From positions 35,383,608 to 35,447,607 of the forward strand of contig NC_088300.1 of NCBI RefSeq assembly GCF_032854445.1: a stretch of 64,000 nucleotides of DNA, in the 5' to 3' direction. The translations under genes were made by a program, and so were the position numbers. Shown in pieces: positions 1-11,914 of the stretch (position 1 is the stretch's first letter; the number at the start of each line of letters is the position of its first letter). The notes beneath the pieces are model-generated. The model worked only from the letters and a program-made list of their open reading frames with translations. It made no database searches and was not told the DNA's origin. This DNA is from Liolophura sinensis. Taxonomy: Eukaryota > Mollusca > Polyplacophora > Chitonida > Chitonidae.

Positions 1-190
1 CCAAATGGAACCCACAACCATCTGTAGGCACTCATTGTAGATGTAAACAAACCCTGTTGTTTTGCACCATAAATTGTATATGAAATAATACAGAGTAGAA
101 AAGTGGAAGAATTGTTTTATAGTCACTTTATGTGTGTGGGTCATTCTTATATGATTGATTCATATACTGTGACAAGTTATTGTTTTTCAG

Positions 191-3100
191 CCATTCATTT
201 TGGTGAAAATTCAACCATGGGCTCTCATTTATGATCGGTTGCCTTTTGTTTCAGAGAACAAGGAAAATTCCGATCAATCAAAATTGGTCGTAGAAGCATT
301 GGATGCATCATTGGATAATTACTGGCAGATCGTATCTGACAAGCCACAGGTCAACCCCAAGCCTAAAATTGCTCCTGTTGTCTTTAACCCTTGGGAAGAG
401 GGTAAGTTATTAGTTAAAGTATCTTAAGAAGTGCACTTGTTTTCTCCAGGTGATGTCCAGTACCTTGAGAGATCCTCTGGTTTTCTTCAGGTCATGAGCA
501 GTACCTTGAGAGATCCACTGGTTTTCTTCAGGTTACGTCTAGTACCTTTAGCGGTCCACTGGTTTTCTTCAGGTGATGAGCAGTACCTTAAGAGACCCTC
601 TGGTTTTCTTCAGGTGATGAGCAGTACCATTAGCGGTCCACTGGTTTTCTTCAGGTGATGAGCAGTACCTTGAGAGGTCCACTTGTTTTCTCCAGGTGAT
701 GTCCAGTACCTTGAGAGATCCTCTGGTTTTCTTCAGGTTCTGTTCAACAACTTGAGAAGTGCGCTGGTTTTCTTCAGGTTCTGTCCAGTAAGTTGAGAAG
801 TGCACTGGTTTTCTTCAGGTTCTGTCCAGTAAGTTGAGAAGTGTACTGGTATTCTTCAGGTTCTGTCCAGTAACTTGAGAAGTGTACTGGTGTTCTTCAG
901 GTTCTGTCCAGTAACTTGAAAAGTGCCCTGATGTTCTTTAGGTTCTGTTCAATAACTTGAGAAGTGCACTGGTTTCCTTCAGGTTCTGTCCAGTAAGTTG
1001 AGAAGTGCACTGGTTTTCTTCAGGTTCTGTCCAGTAAGTTGAGAAGTGCACTGGTGTTCTTCAGGTTCTGTCTAGTAACTTGAGAAGTGCCCTGGTGTTC
1101 TTCAGGTTCTGTTCAATAACTTGAGAAGTGCACTGGTTTTCTTCAGGTTCTTTCCAGTAAGTTGAGAAGTGTACTGGTATTCTTCAGGTTCTGTCCAGTA
1201 AGTTGAGAAGTGCCCTGGTGTTCTTCAGGTTCTGTTCAATAACTTGAGAAATGCACTGGTTTTCTTCAGGTTCTGTCCAGTAACTTGAGAAGTGCATTGG
1301 TTTTCTTCAGGTTCTGTCCAGTAACTTGAGAAGTGAACTGGTGTTCTTCAGGTTCTGTTCAGTAACTTGAAAAGTGCCCTGATGTTCTTTAGGTTCTGTT
1401 CAATAACTTGAGAAGTGCACTGGTTTCCTTCAGGTTCTGTCCAGTAAGTTGAGAAGTGCACTGGTTTTCTTCAGGTTCTGTCCAGTAAGTTGAGAAGTGC
1501 ACTGGTGTTCTTCAGGTTCTGTCTAGTAACTTGAGAAGTGCACTGGTTTTCTTCAGGTTATGTCCAGTAACCTGAAAAGTGCACCGGTTTTTCTTCAGGT
1601 TCTGTCCAGTAACTTGAGAAGTGCACTGGTTTTCTTCAGATTTACTTCAGTGCTCTGGATTCTTCTGGAAACCATATCCTGCTATTATCACACAACAACC
1701 AGATCAAAATGAATCCCTTTTGGTTCCATTTCTGTGTATGGTCACATTACTCTTAACTGGATCAGATGTTTACTCTCTGAATTTATCAAAAGTCTTTAAA
1801 TTGTTTGGTATAAACCTGTTACAGTTAGATGGTGGACTGCTGTGTTGTAGTTTATGGTAAATTTCAGTATGACCTGTATCAGAAAGAAATCTAATATTTT
1901 AAAATTTTGTTCAATCTTTGACATGCTGTTTCATATGTACCTGAACATTTCTTGAAATGAGTGATAGTTTAGTTCAGTTGTTATATTTCTGTCTACAGTA
2001 CTTAAGTTAAATAGGTCAGAAATTGTATCCCCATTGTGTATAAACTAGACCTACATGTAACAAGCCCTTGTTTGATGGTTACAGGTTTTGAAGTGATGTT
2101 TGACCTGTACTGATCTGAGTTTTGTGTCTTATAGGCTCAGACCAGGAAATGTACTCTCCAGAGAAGAAGGTGGAGAAGAAAATAGATCAGCTAGAGAGAC
2201 AGACAGCTCTGTCTGAAGCAGTCAGGCCTGCACCTGATATCAGGCAGATCCTGCCAGCACAGACAGGTAAGCCCAGCTCACACAACATGTTGTTAAGGTT
2301 TAGTAATTACCACTGTCCAACGGGGTGATCAGCTGGAGAGACAGATAGCTCTGTCTGAGGCGGTCAAATCTGCCTGTGATGTCAGAGAGATCCTGCCAGC
2401 ACAGATAGGTAAGCTCAGCTCACACAACACTTTAAGATTTATTAATTACCACTGTACAACGAGGTGATCAGCTGGAGAGACAGCTCTGTCTGAGACAATC
2501 AAGTCTGCCTGTGATGTCAGAGAGATCCTGCCAGCATAGACAGGTAAGCTCAGCTCTCACAACACTTTGTTAGGATTTAGTAATAACCACTGTACAACCA
2601 GGTGATCAGCTGGAGATACGGATAGCCTCATCTGCAATGGTCAGGTCTGCCCCTGATGTCAGGCTGACCTTGCCAGCACAGACAGGTAAGCTCAGCTCAT
2701 ACAACACTTTGTTAGGATTTAGTAATTACCACTGTACAACCAGGTGATCAGCTGGAGATACAGATAGCCCCATCTGCAATGGTCAGGTCTGCCCGTGATG
2801 TCAGGCAGACCTTGCCAGCACAGACAGGTAAGCTCAGCTCACATAACACTTTGTTAGGGTTTAGTAATTACCACTGTACAACCAGGTGATCAGCTGGAGA
2901 TACAGATAGCCCCATCTGCAATGGTCAGGTCTGCCCGTGATGTCAGGCAGACCTTGCCAGCACAGACAGGTAAGCTCAGCTCACACAACACTTTGTTAGG
3001 ATTTAGTAATTACCACTGTACAACCAGGTGATCAGCTGGAGATACAGATAGCCCCATCTGCAATGGTCAGGTCTGCCCGTGATGTCAGGCAGACCTTGCC

Positions 3101-6100
3101 AGCACAGACAGGTAAGCTCAGCTCACATAACACTTTGTTAGGGTTTAGTAATTACCACTGTACAACCAGGTGATCAGCTGGAGATACAGATAGCCCCATC
3201 TGCAATGGTCAGGTCTGCCCCTAATGTCAGGCAGACCTTGCCAGCACAGACAGGTAAGCTCAGCTCACACAACACTTTAGTGATTATCACAAGGATTTAG
3301 TGATAACCGCTGTGCAGCCAGGTGATCAGCTGGAGAGACAGATAGCTCTGTCCTCGGTGATCAGTTCTGCCCCTGATGTCAGACAGACCTTGTTAGCTCA
3401 GCTCATACTGTTAGTAATATTTTACTCAGCTCATTTTGTTCAGGTTTAGTAATAGGCCTGCTCAGAATTACTTTCTTTGTTACACGACAGCAACTGCAAT
3501 GTAACGCTAGGATAGGTTTTTTAGGCCTGATGCTACGAGAAGTGATACCTCGCCTATTAAAGCATGCACTATGTAGGTTATGTCACAACAGTCACAAATA
3601 TTTTCTAGACCACAGAATGTAATCTCTTTCAGAGCCGCAGAAATGTGGAGAGATCACAAATGTGGTCGATGTTTTTGAGCTTAATGGTAGAATATACAAC
3701 ATTTGACAGAGTTCGCCATAGCTGTCAATTGTATTTAATTAGGGTTTTTAATAAAAATTGTTTATCCTGGACTTTGAAACAGGTTTACAAATTTAAAAGA
3801 TGCCTTAAAGCTAGGTGTAGGTCTAACCAGCTTATTCCGCTTCAAGTTTGATACTAACCATTCTCTTTATTCTGAGGTCCCACCTAACCACAGTTTACTC
3901 CTAAAAATGCACTTCTTAAATCGAAGAGCGGCGTCAAGAAAGATAATTCGGTGCTGCTCTATTGTACAACCTGTCGACAGTTTACCATTGTAAAAATGCC
4001 AGGCCGATGCAGCCTACAAAAATGTTGGTTCTTCTAATCGTATGGCTTAGAAAATAGTAAGATCTGATGACACCACTCAGATTTCCTTCTTGGATATTCT
4101 CTGAGCAGAATTTTATGCAGTCTTATATCCTATGTAGTCATAGACATATAGAGCTATTCCAGAGCAACATGTTGAGTTTAATCTGGAAAACAAAAAACCC
4201 GTATGAAGTCGGCAGATCTTATTTTGTAAATGTTGTCATTAAAACTCAGATTGTATTTTATATTTGAATTAGATGGCCTATAATTTGAAAATTAGAAAAT
4301 AAAAATACTATTAATTATTTTCTAAGTTTTAATTAGTCTTTGATGTGTATATCAACCAGATCATATTACAGAATCAATGAAATCAAGCTGTGTACTTCTT
4401 TTCTTATCTTTGTAGAAGTGAAGTCTAACATTCTTTCAAGGCTAGGACGTAAACGTGCTGGCAGTGACACTTTAAAGGATAGCAGTGGCCCTTCTGAAGA
4501 GAAGATTCCTAAGGAATTAGGGCAAAAAGCTGCAACTAACAACAGGCTAAAAGTCACTAAGAATGTACCAGAACAAAGTAAAGGTATTATACAGTATATG
4601 GCTGATCCTTCTTTTTTAGTTTGATAACTGCATCAGAGATTTATCAAATAAAATTGGTCTTTGCCTTTTACCCTGTTTTGCTTCTTCTCCTGATGTACTT
4701 ATTTGTGAAACGGTTCCAGAAAAATTTCTTTCCTACAGATATAGAATCTGGGCCAAGAAAGTTTTCCCTTTATATCAATGGCGTCAAAGGCTAATTTGTA
4801 TATGATAGGTTTAAGAAATTAATTTATTGTATTTCCATTCTTGTATTGAACTTGGTGATTGTATTAGTAAGGTTACACAACACTTCAAACACTATTGAGT
4901 TAGTGTTTCTTTTTCATAATTTCTTTGCATACATGTAGCTTTGCGACTGAATTAATCTTATACATTGTTTTTTTTTTGAGGGTGGGGAGGGGGATTTTTT
5001 GTCGAACTTATTTATTATTCAATGTATCTTATTCTTTATTTCCAATCAGCACCAAAGAACAGTGACAGTGGATTGACGATGAAGACAAAAAGAGAGATAT
5101 ATGTGCCTCCAGCTAAGAGAAGTAAGAAATGTTAGTGCTATTGCTGTCTCCCTTTGTAAGTGTTCAACATAAAACGGTTAACCATACCTTCCATGCTGTG
5201 ACTAAGTATAAATTGAATGAACACCATATACCCATATCGCTTGTAATCGCTGTAAGGTTTTCACAGATGCATTGACAGATTGCATTTTGACTTTGGACTC
5301 ACTGAATACCTTTCTTAGGGTCACACAACATACATAATGTTCCTTCTCAGAGAGTATTCTTGTAGGATTATTAACTGTACACTGTAGGAGTATCAGCAGC
5401 TTGTCCAGAAAGTGAAAAAAAATGATAAACTTAAACTGAGAATTACACCTCATTTGGTGTATTTGTCAGGCACAAGTCCAGTCAAACCACCAGTGAAAAG
5501 CCAGAGTACAAGCCATCTGAAGGAATGTGAGAACAAATCAACCCCAGCAATCTTATCGGTGAGTTGTCAAACAGATTGCAGTTGTAATTGCTACATGTAC
5601 TTCTTTCAGAATTCCTGTCTCATGTATTTTTGAGGGATTAACATTATGCTTTTAAGCTCTCAACTAAATATAAGGTAAATGAGGTAAAATTTGGCAATGA
5701 CCCAATTGCAGACTTGCCTGATTCTGAAAGTTATGTTTAACCTAAAAGGTGTTTTAAAGATTGTTTGGAAGGATAATATCCCACTGAAAAATGGTTCAGC
5801 ACCAAAAGTAACATTCTGTTACATTTATTTTCCTTTAAGAATGCACTTTTTGGGTCAAATTTTAGGTCTTTTAGCAGACATTGCATGAAAGAGAATGCAG
5901 CATTTGGCTATATTGGTCATAGTCTCTCGAAATAGCTTTTAGAATTAAAATTATTAAGGTGGCTTAATATCCCTCAACCTGATAAAATTATGATTTGATT
6001 TTGTGGAAGAAAGTTTGGGGCATTATTGATTTCACCATTCAGTCTTCTTCAAATGCATTTGATTGTGTTAATTAGATTGAGAAAATTCAGATGTCTGGCT

Positions 6101-8405
6101 GTTATTTGTCTTGCCATTTGTCGGATTATCTGGCCTAAACCAAGTCCTACTTAATAAAAAAATAGTGCTGCTTAGAATTTGTCAACGTGTTTGAGTTGTT
6201 GTGATGTCTTTTAATGTCTTTAAGGTACTGTGGTGTCCAACAAATTATCATTTTACACCATTGATTATGTTAAGCTAGAAATTTCTTTCACAGAGAAACC
6301 TTTGCCACTTTCAGCTTAGATAAAAACTATTCCTCCTCCTTGATTTACAGGGAACATCAGAAATTGTGGTTAAATCCTTCGATGAAATAATGAGGGAGAA
6401 GCGCAAAAGATTAGCTCTTGAAAAAGCAGCAGCCAAAACGAATACGTCTACACAGAATAAAGAAACAAAGCAAACTGCAAACTCTGGTACAGTATCTTTT
6501 GTTTCCTTGCAGAATTAAGAATTGTTGGAAAGTTTGGGAATGCGTCAAAAATGTAACGAGTGTAATATCCTGTGGAACAGAAGCTAGTGCTCTTGTAGTG
6601 TAACAAGTGTAATATCCTGTGGAACAGAAGCTAGTGCTCTTGTAGTGTAACAAGTGTAATATCCTGTGGAACAGAAGCTAGTGCTCTTGTAGTATTATAA
6701 GTGTAATATCCTGTGGAACAGAAGCTAGTGCTCTTGTAGTATAACAAGTGTAATATCCTGTAGAACAGAAGCTAGTGCTCTTGTAGTATTATAAGTGTAA
6801 TATCCTGTGGAACAGAAGCTAGTGCTCTTGTAGTATAACAAGTGTAATATCCTGTGGAACAGAAGCTAGTGCTCTTGTAGTATTATAAGTGTAATATCCT
6901 GTGGAACAGAAGCTAGTGCTCTTGTATTGTCACATGTAATAGTACATGAAACAAGCTATAAAGCCTCAAATTGATTTTTTTTGTACAAATCCTGGGATAC
7001 TTGGCGAAGGTTTCACCGAGCACTCTGGTTTCCTTCACCTCTAAACCTCTAAATAATTCTGGAACATGGTGTTAAATACGAAGGAATCAATCATGTCTTT
7101 CACTGAATGGATCCATTTCACAATTGTAATATAATATATAGTAATGTAATATATCTGTAATATAGTGTTGCACATATTTAATTTTTCAAATAACTTCTGG
7201 TTTGTGGTGCTATGCCTCAACTCACTCCAGTAAAGTAATGTTGCGTAAATGTCATTATGAAAATGTCATTCATGTTATGTTCCCAAGACTTTCTTACTTT
7301 CAGTGTCTTCCACTCTTTGTGTTGATCTGGTTTAGCAGTTTGTTTAATATTTATGGTTATTTTATTCTCCTTCTAGCGGCAAAGCGGCAACCAATATCCC
7401 TCAAGAAAAAGGTCAGCGTTACTCTGGCAGCTTCTTCAAGTGCTAAAACTGTCTCAGCAGCAGTTTCATCAGAAGTGTCTGCACCAAAACAGACAGCCTC
7501 TGAAGGGGCTTCATTAAAAGCAACTGTATTGGATGGAGCCATATCTGGCAAGTCAGCAGTAAAGGGAGGCAATCCACAAGTGTCCAAATCTGAAAGTGCT
7601 ATTTCAAAGAAGACTGTGTGTTCAGGACTAAAAACAAAGGTTTCTACAGAAATTACTACTAAAGGGTCAAAACAACCAGGAGAGGCATCAAAGAGAGTAG
7701 AATCTTCTGTGTCTGTAAGAAAAGTGACAGGGGCATCTCCAAAAGGAGTCGAATCATCAGGAGGTGTTTCAAGAAAAGAGTCTGTGGAAGATTCTTCTAA
7801 AAAGTTGACTGAAGTTCCATCAACAGAGTTGACAACAAAGGAGGCTGTTATGGTGGAGAAGTCGGACAAAGGACTTGATATACCGCAAGATAAAAGCGAT
7901 GAACACAAAGCTGACAATGATAGAATATCTGTGGCATCATCAAAGTCACAACCAGATGATGTCACGAAGAGAAAACCTTCCTTTGAAACACAACGGTATG
8001 TTCATTTAGCATATTTACATGTACTGTCTATTTGTATTGTATTTACTAGTTCGCATTCATTATTCATCATGAACTGTTTTACTCCAACGTTACAGTAACT
8101 ACCTTGGTATCCGTAAGAAAATTAGTATGTACATGTATATATTTCAGACAAACCCATTTGTTGCAACTCTTTGTGTGGAAAAGGGTTTTGTTGAATTTCC
8201 AAAGATTTTCTATTACCCGAGGTTTTAAAGTGTTATAGTTGTACTGTCTGGTTTTCGCCCTTATTCTTGCAGGTCCAAGGACTCGCGGCTGTCCCTGGGG
8301 AGTGTGGGAGATGACCTGGATCTGTTTTTGTTGGAAGATGGCGACGTTAAAGATGTTGACCATAGCGAGGATATTCTTGAGAAAATTGAAATGCTGCTAC
8401 AGTAG
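191..8405 (+). CDS. ZC3H11A: ZC3H11A-like protein, 3' part of the gene (5' end outside window)
   Basis: Eight coding exons join in phase: 191-401, 2135-2266, 4416-4583, 5050-5121, 5470-5558, 6351-6486, 7377-7995, 8273-8405 (stop TAG), giving 519 aa of the C-terminal part. All boundaries are GT-AG. What is seen: a motif VKSNILSRLGRKRAG, a later VVKSFDEIMREKRKRLALEK helix, a Ser/Lys/Val-rich disordered exon (7377-7995), and an acidic end, DDLDLFLLEDGDVKDVDHSE. Human ZC3H11A has the same order of parts: repeated ERLGKR-like and IKTxxEIxxEK motifs and a short acidic leucine-rich tail. It is a nuclear, RNA-binding, TREX-associated mRNA export factor. The diagnostic N-terminal CCCH fingers would lie upstream of the window, so the identification rests on low-complexity motifs and is moderate. 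The gene converges on PIFO. Confidence 0.6.
430..1640 (+). repeat. 41-bp minisatellite with splice-site-like units (about 29 copies)
   Basis: Fills most of the first visible intron of the ZC3H11A-like gene. A typical unit joins GTTCTGTCCAGTAAGTTGAG to AAGTGCACTGGTTTTCTTCA plus G. The first six or so units are a diverged subfamily (GTGATGAGCAGTACC...). The block beginning TTGAAAAGTGCCCTGATG at 916 recurs at 1367, so a higher-order period of 451 bp (11 units) is visible. Confidence 0.95.
2135..3410 (+). repeat. Tandem array of exon-derived copies, mostly 142-bp period
   Basis: The array is made from the 3' end of exon 2135-2266 plus the adjoining intron. Exon-like copies lie at 2325-2408 (open, but GG instead of acceptor AG), 2464-2543 (4-nt deletion and frameshift), 2602-2685, 2744-2827, 2886-2969, 3028-3111 and 3170-3253 (five intact 84-nt copies), and a truncated one from 3322 without a donor. 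Each intact copy is preceded by CAACCAG and followed by GTAAGC, and reads in phase 1-1 as ..DQLEIQIAPSAMVRSA... and related sequences. Linker variants alternate (CACATAAC/CACACAAC), suggesting a 284-bp dimer. Confidence 0.9.
3458..3962 (+). mobile_element. About 505-bp non-autonomous element with imperfect inverted ends, copy 1
   Basis: Homologous along its length to 59252-59765, in the same orientation. The left end reads CTGCTCAGAATTACTTTCTT. The reverse complement of the right end reads GCAGCACCGAATTATCTTTC, so the termini are imperfect inverted repeats. Shared internal blocks include GAAGTGATACCTCG / GAAGTGAAACCTCG and TGAGGTCCCAC. No coding capacity is seen. It sits in an intron of the ZC3H11A-like gene. 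Confidence 0.75.
6553..6926 (+). repeat. 47-bp minisatellite (about 8 copies)
   Basis: The unit contains AAGTGTAATATCCTGTGGAA followed by CAGAAGCTAGTGCTCTTGTA. From 6648 on, units starting ATTATAAG and ATAACAAG alternate, giving a 94-bp dimer. It begins about 65 bp after the donor of exon 6351-6486. Confidence 0.95.
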
Positions 8406-9286
8406 CATCTTGTGTACTACATGTTTACATTTAGTTACAAGGCCTTTTTAGCCCATCATTTTGCATGGAGCTCACATCATTTCATGTATTTCATGTATTA
8501 CAGAACATCATTTGTGATTGTTGATCTCATAGCCTTATTCATTGGGAGTCTTGATGATAAGAATTTATGTGTATCATATATTTTTTTTTTTTTTTGTGTG
8601 TAGGAGTTTGAATAGTTAAGTTGAGAGGGGCAAGGTAAGGAAAGAAAAATGATACTATTTGAGTATTTTTCTAATTATTTTTTATCCTCTTCTTAACCTA
8701 GTGTGTATTCCCTGCAGTTACACACATACCCTCTGCTGTCAGAAGGAAGGAAATTAGAGCACAGATCTGACATTGTATGTATCTTAAAATTACACAAAAC
8801 ATGGAGCAATTGAAAGACCCCTCATGTTGCATGACAGTTAGAGGATTGCACACTCCGCACACTTAAGTCAACTTCAGTCGAAAACAGATTTTGGGGGCAG
8901 GAAGGTATCTATTACCTACTTAGGTGGAGTTCCTTTGAGCACAAAGCTAGTATATTGCACATTCAAAAAAAAAAAACTAATGTTAGAGAGGTTTGGTACA
9001 GGCTGCACCCTTCAGCTGCCAGGCAAGTGCTTTTATCTCTAACTAAGCCCTTGTCCATCCAATCAGAAACATTGTTCTTGCATACAAATTTGTCTACTGT
9101 CAGTGGTCATATAAGATTACACGAAAATCTCCAACTGGCTAAAAAAAAAAGGGGAACATGAATACCGACTCCATGTAACGCGAGACCAAAGCAAACATTA
9201 AACATGATTTAGTGGAATTGTGTATTGAATTAAAAGATGAAACAAATGCATAGTTGAAACAGAAATGAAAATAGAAAGTTCCTGTG

Positions 9287-9290
<4 letters not shown>

Positions 9291-9358
<68 letters not shown>
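9291..9358. repeat. (TA)n microsatellite
   Basis: About 34 uninterrupted TA dinucleotides. Confidence 0.98.
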
Positions 9359-9363
<5 letters not shown>

Positions 9364-10582
9364 TAAAGGTTGATATCAGCATTTTTTTTTTGCATGGGAT
9401 GTGGTAAAGTGGCAGCATGGCTGTTGTGATTTTGCAGAGTTAGAGGTACATGTATCTCATGCAAGTGTCTTTAATGGGATTGAAGGACAACAGATATTAG
9501 AATTGGCATTTCTTCTGGTAGCAAGTGTTTTGATCCAGTTGTTGCTGAGCAACACTTTCTGTCTTTCCTTGTTTTGATGTAGTGTCATTTGTTCTGTGAA
9601 TAAGCTTTTAATTGGAATAGATCACTGATGTCAGTGAGTAATGAAAGACTTATTCATAAATGTTTCAACACAAGTTATGTTAGGAATGATTTCGTTTAAC
9701 TTTTTCGATACAAAATTGAAAAATTACCTGTGGCTGTATGAAATTTTATTCTTTAAGTGGTTTTAGGTGTTAATGGTATTATGTAATTTTCAAACTGTCA
9801 GTTCCGATAAATTAAACATTTTTATCCAACTTATAAATTAGCAACATCCGACATTCTGGTAGATATTCCAATCTTTATAAAGTAATATCCTACATATGTT
9901 CCTCTGTCATATAGTACTACAGCAATAATACGATTGAAGAGCATTTTGTGGGAAATTAATGTGTTAAGATTTCATATTCCCAAATTAGCTTCATAAGTGA
10001 ATTTTTTAACAAAGGGAGATAACTATGACCACTAGTATTACTTCACAGCAGTTTCACAATATTATGTTATGCTCAAGTGTTCAATTCTTTTCATGGCAAT
10101 GCCACAAACTCTCAGGAATGATCATACATTTTGGTATCATTTCATGTATTTTGAATAATGCTTCAATGCTGAAATTTCTGCATTGATGACCAAAAAATGC
10201 TTTTACTTTTGTTCACGAATTTTGTTTTAAAAAGATGTCTTCAAAGCAGATAACTAATTTACATGTAATTGAACAATTCATGATTTTTAAAGCAATTATC
10301 TTTTATTTCATTTACTCTCATTTTTTTTAAGTCGATTTACTTCATGCAGGTATCATCATCGTCCGAGATTTTTTCTTTTAAATCTCAACCTGTTACAAAT
10401 GTGTGACTATCTTAATCTGTTCACGTCTATAAGTACATTGAAAGTCCCAAGCATCTTGCTTGTCTTGATTGTAATTGTGGAGAACAGTTTGTGCCTGTTG
10501 TGAAGAATTACAGAATTTATTTATGCTATATTAGACTGTGTTGCATTTGTTATGGAGCCATCCTGCGTGAAGCAGAAAAAAA

Positions 10583-10723
10583 TTATTTATTTCGGTGTTT
10601 TACGCTGTACTCAAGAATATTTCACTAATACGACGGCAGCCATCATTATGGTGGGAGGAAACCAGGCAGAGCCCAGACAAAACCATCCCACATACGGCCG
10701 GAGAGGAAGCCAGCATGAGCAGG
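10583..10723 (-). mobile_element. SINE-A copy, 5'-truncated
   Basis: Read on the minus strand it carries the core 'CTCATGCTGGCTTCCTCTCC', a diverged 'CCCACCATAATG' and the tail TATTCTTGAGTACAGCGTAA. Confidence 0.85.
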
Positions 10724-10877
10724 ACACAAAAAAAAAAAACAGTTTCCTCCTTTGGTTCTTGGCATGAAATTCATATAAAGCAATGACATGGATTAGAGCA
10801 AGATTTGTATGTTGTGAGATAGAACTGACATGTGAACACAAGTCTGTCATTCTGAAGACAATTCACATTGAGAAGCA

Positions 10878-10997
10878 CTTTGGTAGCCTAATGGTTAGAG
10901 CGTCTGGCATGAAGTCAGGAGACCTGGGATCAAACCCAAGTCAGGTGATACCAAAGACTTTCAAAAATAGTAGTTCTTGCTGCCTCTCTTTTCTTCC
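10878..10997 (+). mobile_element. SINE-B 5' part (tRNA-like head)
   Basis: The stretch 'TAGCCTAATGGTTAGAGCGT' followed by 'GGGATCAAACCCA' looks like A-box and B-box sequences of a tRNA-derived head. The same head and following sequence occur at 21876-22225. It is interrupted or followed by the inverted-repeat element at 10998-11110. Confidence 0.7.
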
Positions 10998-11110
10998 GGG
11001 GCTTGTTTTACGAAGCAGTTGCAAATGGTGTGTGGCTTTTTTTTCCATGGCCTCATATAGTGAAGAGATATGTCACCACGGTGCTGCAACGGCTTTGTAA
11101 AATGGGCCCC
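10998..11110. mobile_element. Short inverted-repeat element (GGGGC..TTTTACRAAGC ends)
   Basis: The left end is GGGGCTTGTTTTACGAAGCA. The reverse complement of the right end is GGGGCCCATTTTACAAAGCC. About 113 bp, no coding capacity. Confidence 0.65.
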
Positions 11111-11155
11111 TGAATGTTGCTTTTATAGAAGACAATAACACAAACAGAATATAAA

Positions 11156-11361
11156 CAATGTGGTACTATTTGCACAGGGCGCCAATCTTTTCCAGTAATT
11201 TGTGTGCTTCAGTTAGCTACTGGCCCCTTTCTCATATATTCCTTGTGACTATGTGGTACTATTTGCACTGGGCACCAAACTTTTCCAGTAGTTTGTGGTA
11301 AGACTTCACTAATTTGTGTGCTTCAGTTAGCTACTGATCCCCTTCTCATATATTCCTTGTG
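11156..11361 (+). repeat. Tandem duplication, about 90-110 bp units
   Basis: A segment starting ATGTGGTACTATTTGCACAG and ending CTCATATATTCCTTGTGA occurs twice in direct succession. The second unit carries about 20 extra bases. Confidence 0.9.
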
Positions 11362-11454
11362 AAAAGCTGACACTAAGTACATGAAGTAAAGATGTCATTC
11401 CTGAAGCCACACGAAATGTTGTTAGTCTCCAAAATCATGTCTTGTGAAGTACTT

Positions 11455-11643
11455 CGTCATGGATGGGAGTTCAAGTCCATCTTATGCTGCCCTCCTCTCT
11501 GGTTTACATGGGAAGGTCTGTCAGCAACATGTGGATGTTCGTGGGTTTCGCCCCAGGATTGTGTTTCCACCAGCCATGATGCTGGCAACCATCACATAAA
11601 TGAAATATTTATGAGAACAGTGTAAAACACCAATGAAATAAAT
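11455..11643 (+). mobile_element. SINE-A copy, diverged
   Basis: Contains GAGTTCAAGTCCATCTTATG, GGAAGGTCTGTCAGCAACAT, a diverged core and the tail AACAGTGTAAAACACCAATG. Confidence 0.8.
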
Positions 11644-11695
11644 AGTCAGGCCTTCCCACATACATAGGAGAGGATGCCAGCATGAGCTGGACTTG
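11644..11695 (-). mobile_element. SINE-A core fragment
   Basis: The minus strand reads AGTCCAGCTCATGCTGGCAT and then the GGGAAGGCCTG block. It directly abuts the preceding plus-strand copy. Confidence 0.6.
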
Positions 11696-11908
11696 GCGGG
11701 AAGGATTAGATTAATCTTGATCTAAAGATAAATACTCCCCTGTTAAAGGATACGCAAATAGCCCTACCAAGCCATAAAGTGGCAACATCATTCTCCACTG
11801 CGATGTTAATCCGTTGCTGTAATGACAGAACTGTATTGACAACTTTGTGGGAAAGGGCTCAAGATATGTACCAAAAACAACCTACAAAACACATTTTCTT
11901 TCATTTCA

Positions 11909-11914
11909 TTTATT
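11909..11914 (-). other. Poly(A) signal for PIFO
   Basis: AATAAA on the minus strand, about 160 bp after the PIFO stop codon. Confidence 0.6.

Noticed and set aside
430-1640. CRISPR-like regular repeats
   Set aside because: Units are contiguous without unique spacers and the DNA is eukaryotic, so this is a minisatellite. The same applies to 6553-6926 and 49520-49665.
7357-7965. Minus-strand open frame of 202 codons
   Set aside because: Antisense to the Ser/Lys-rich exon 7377-7995, whose splice sites and phase fit the ZC3H11A-like gene.
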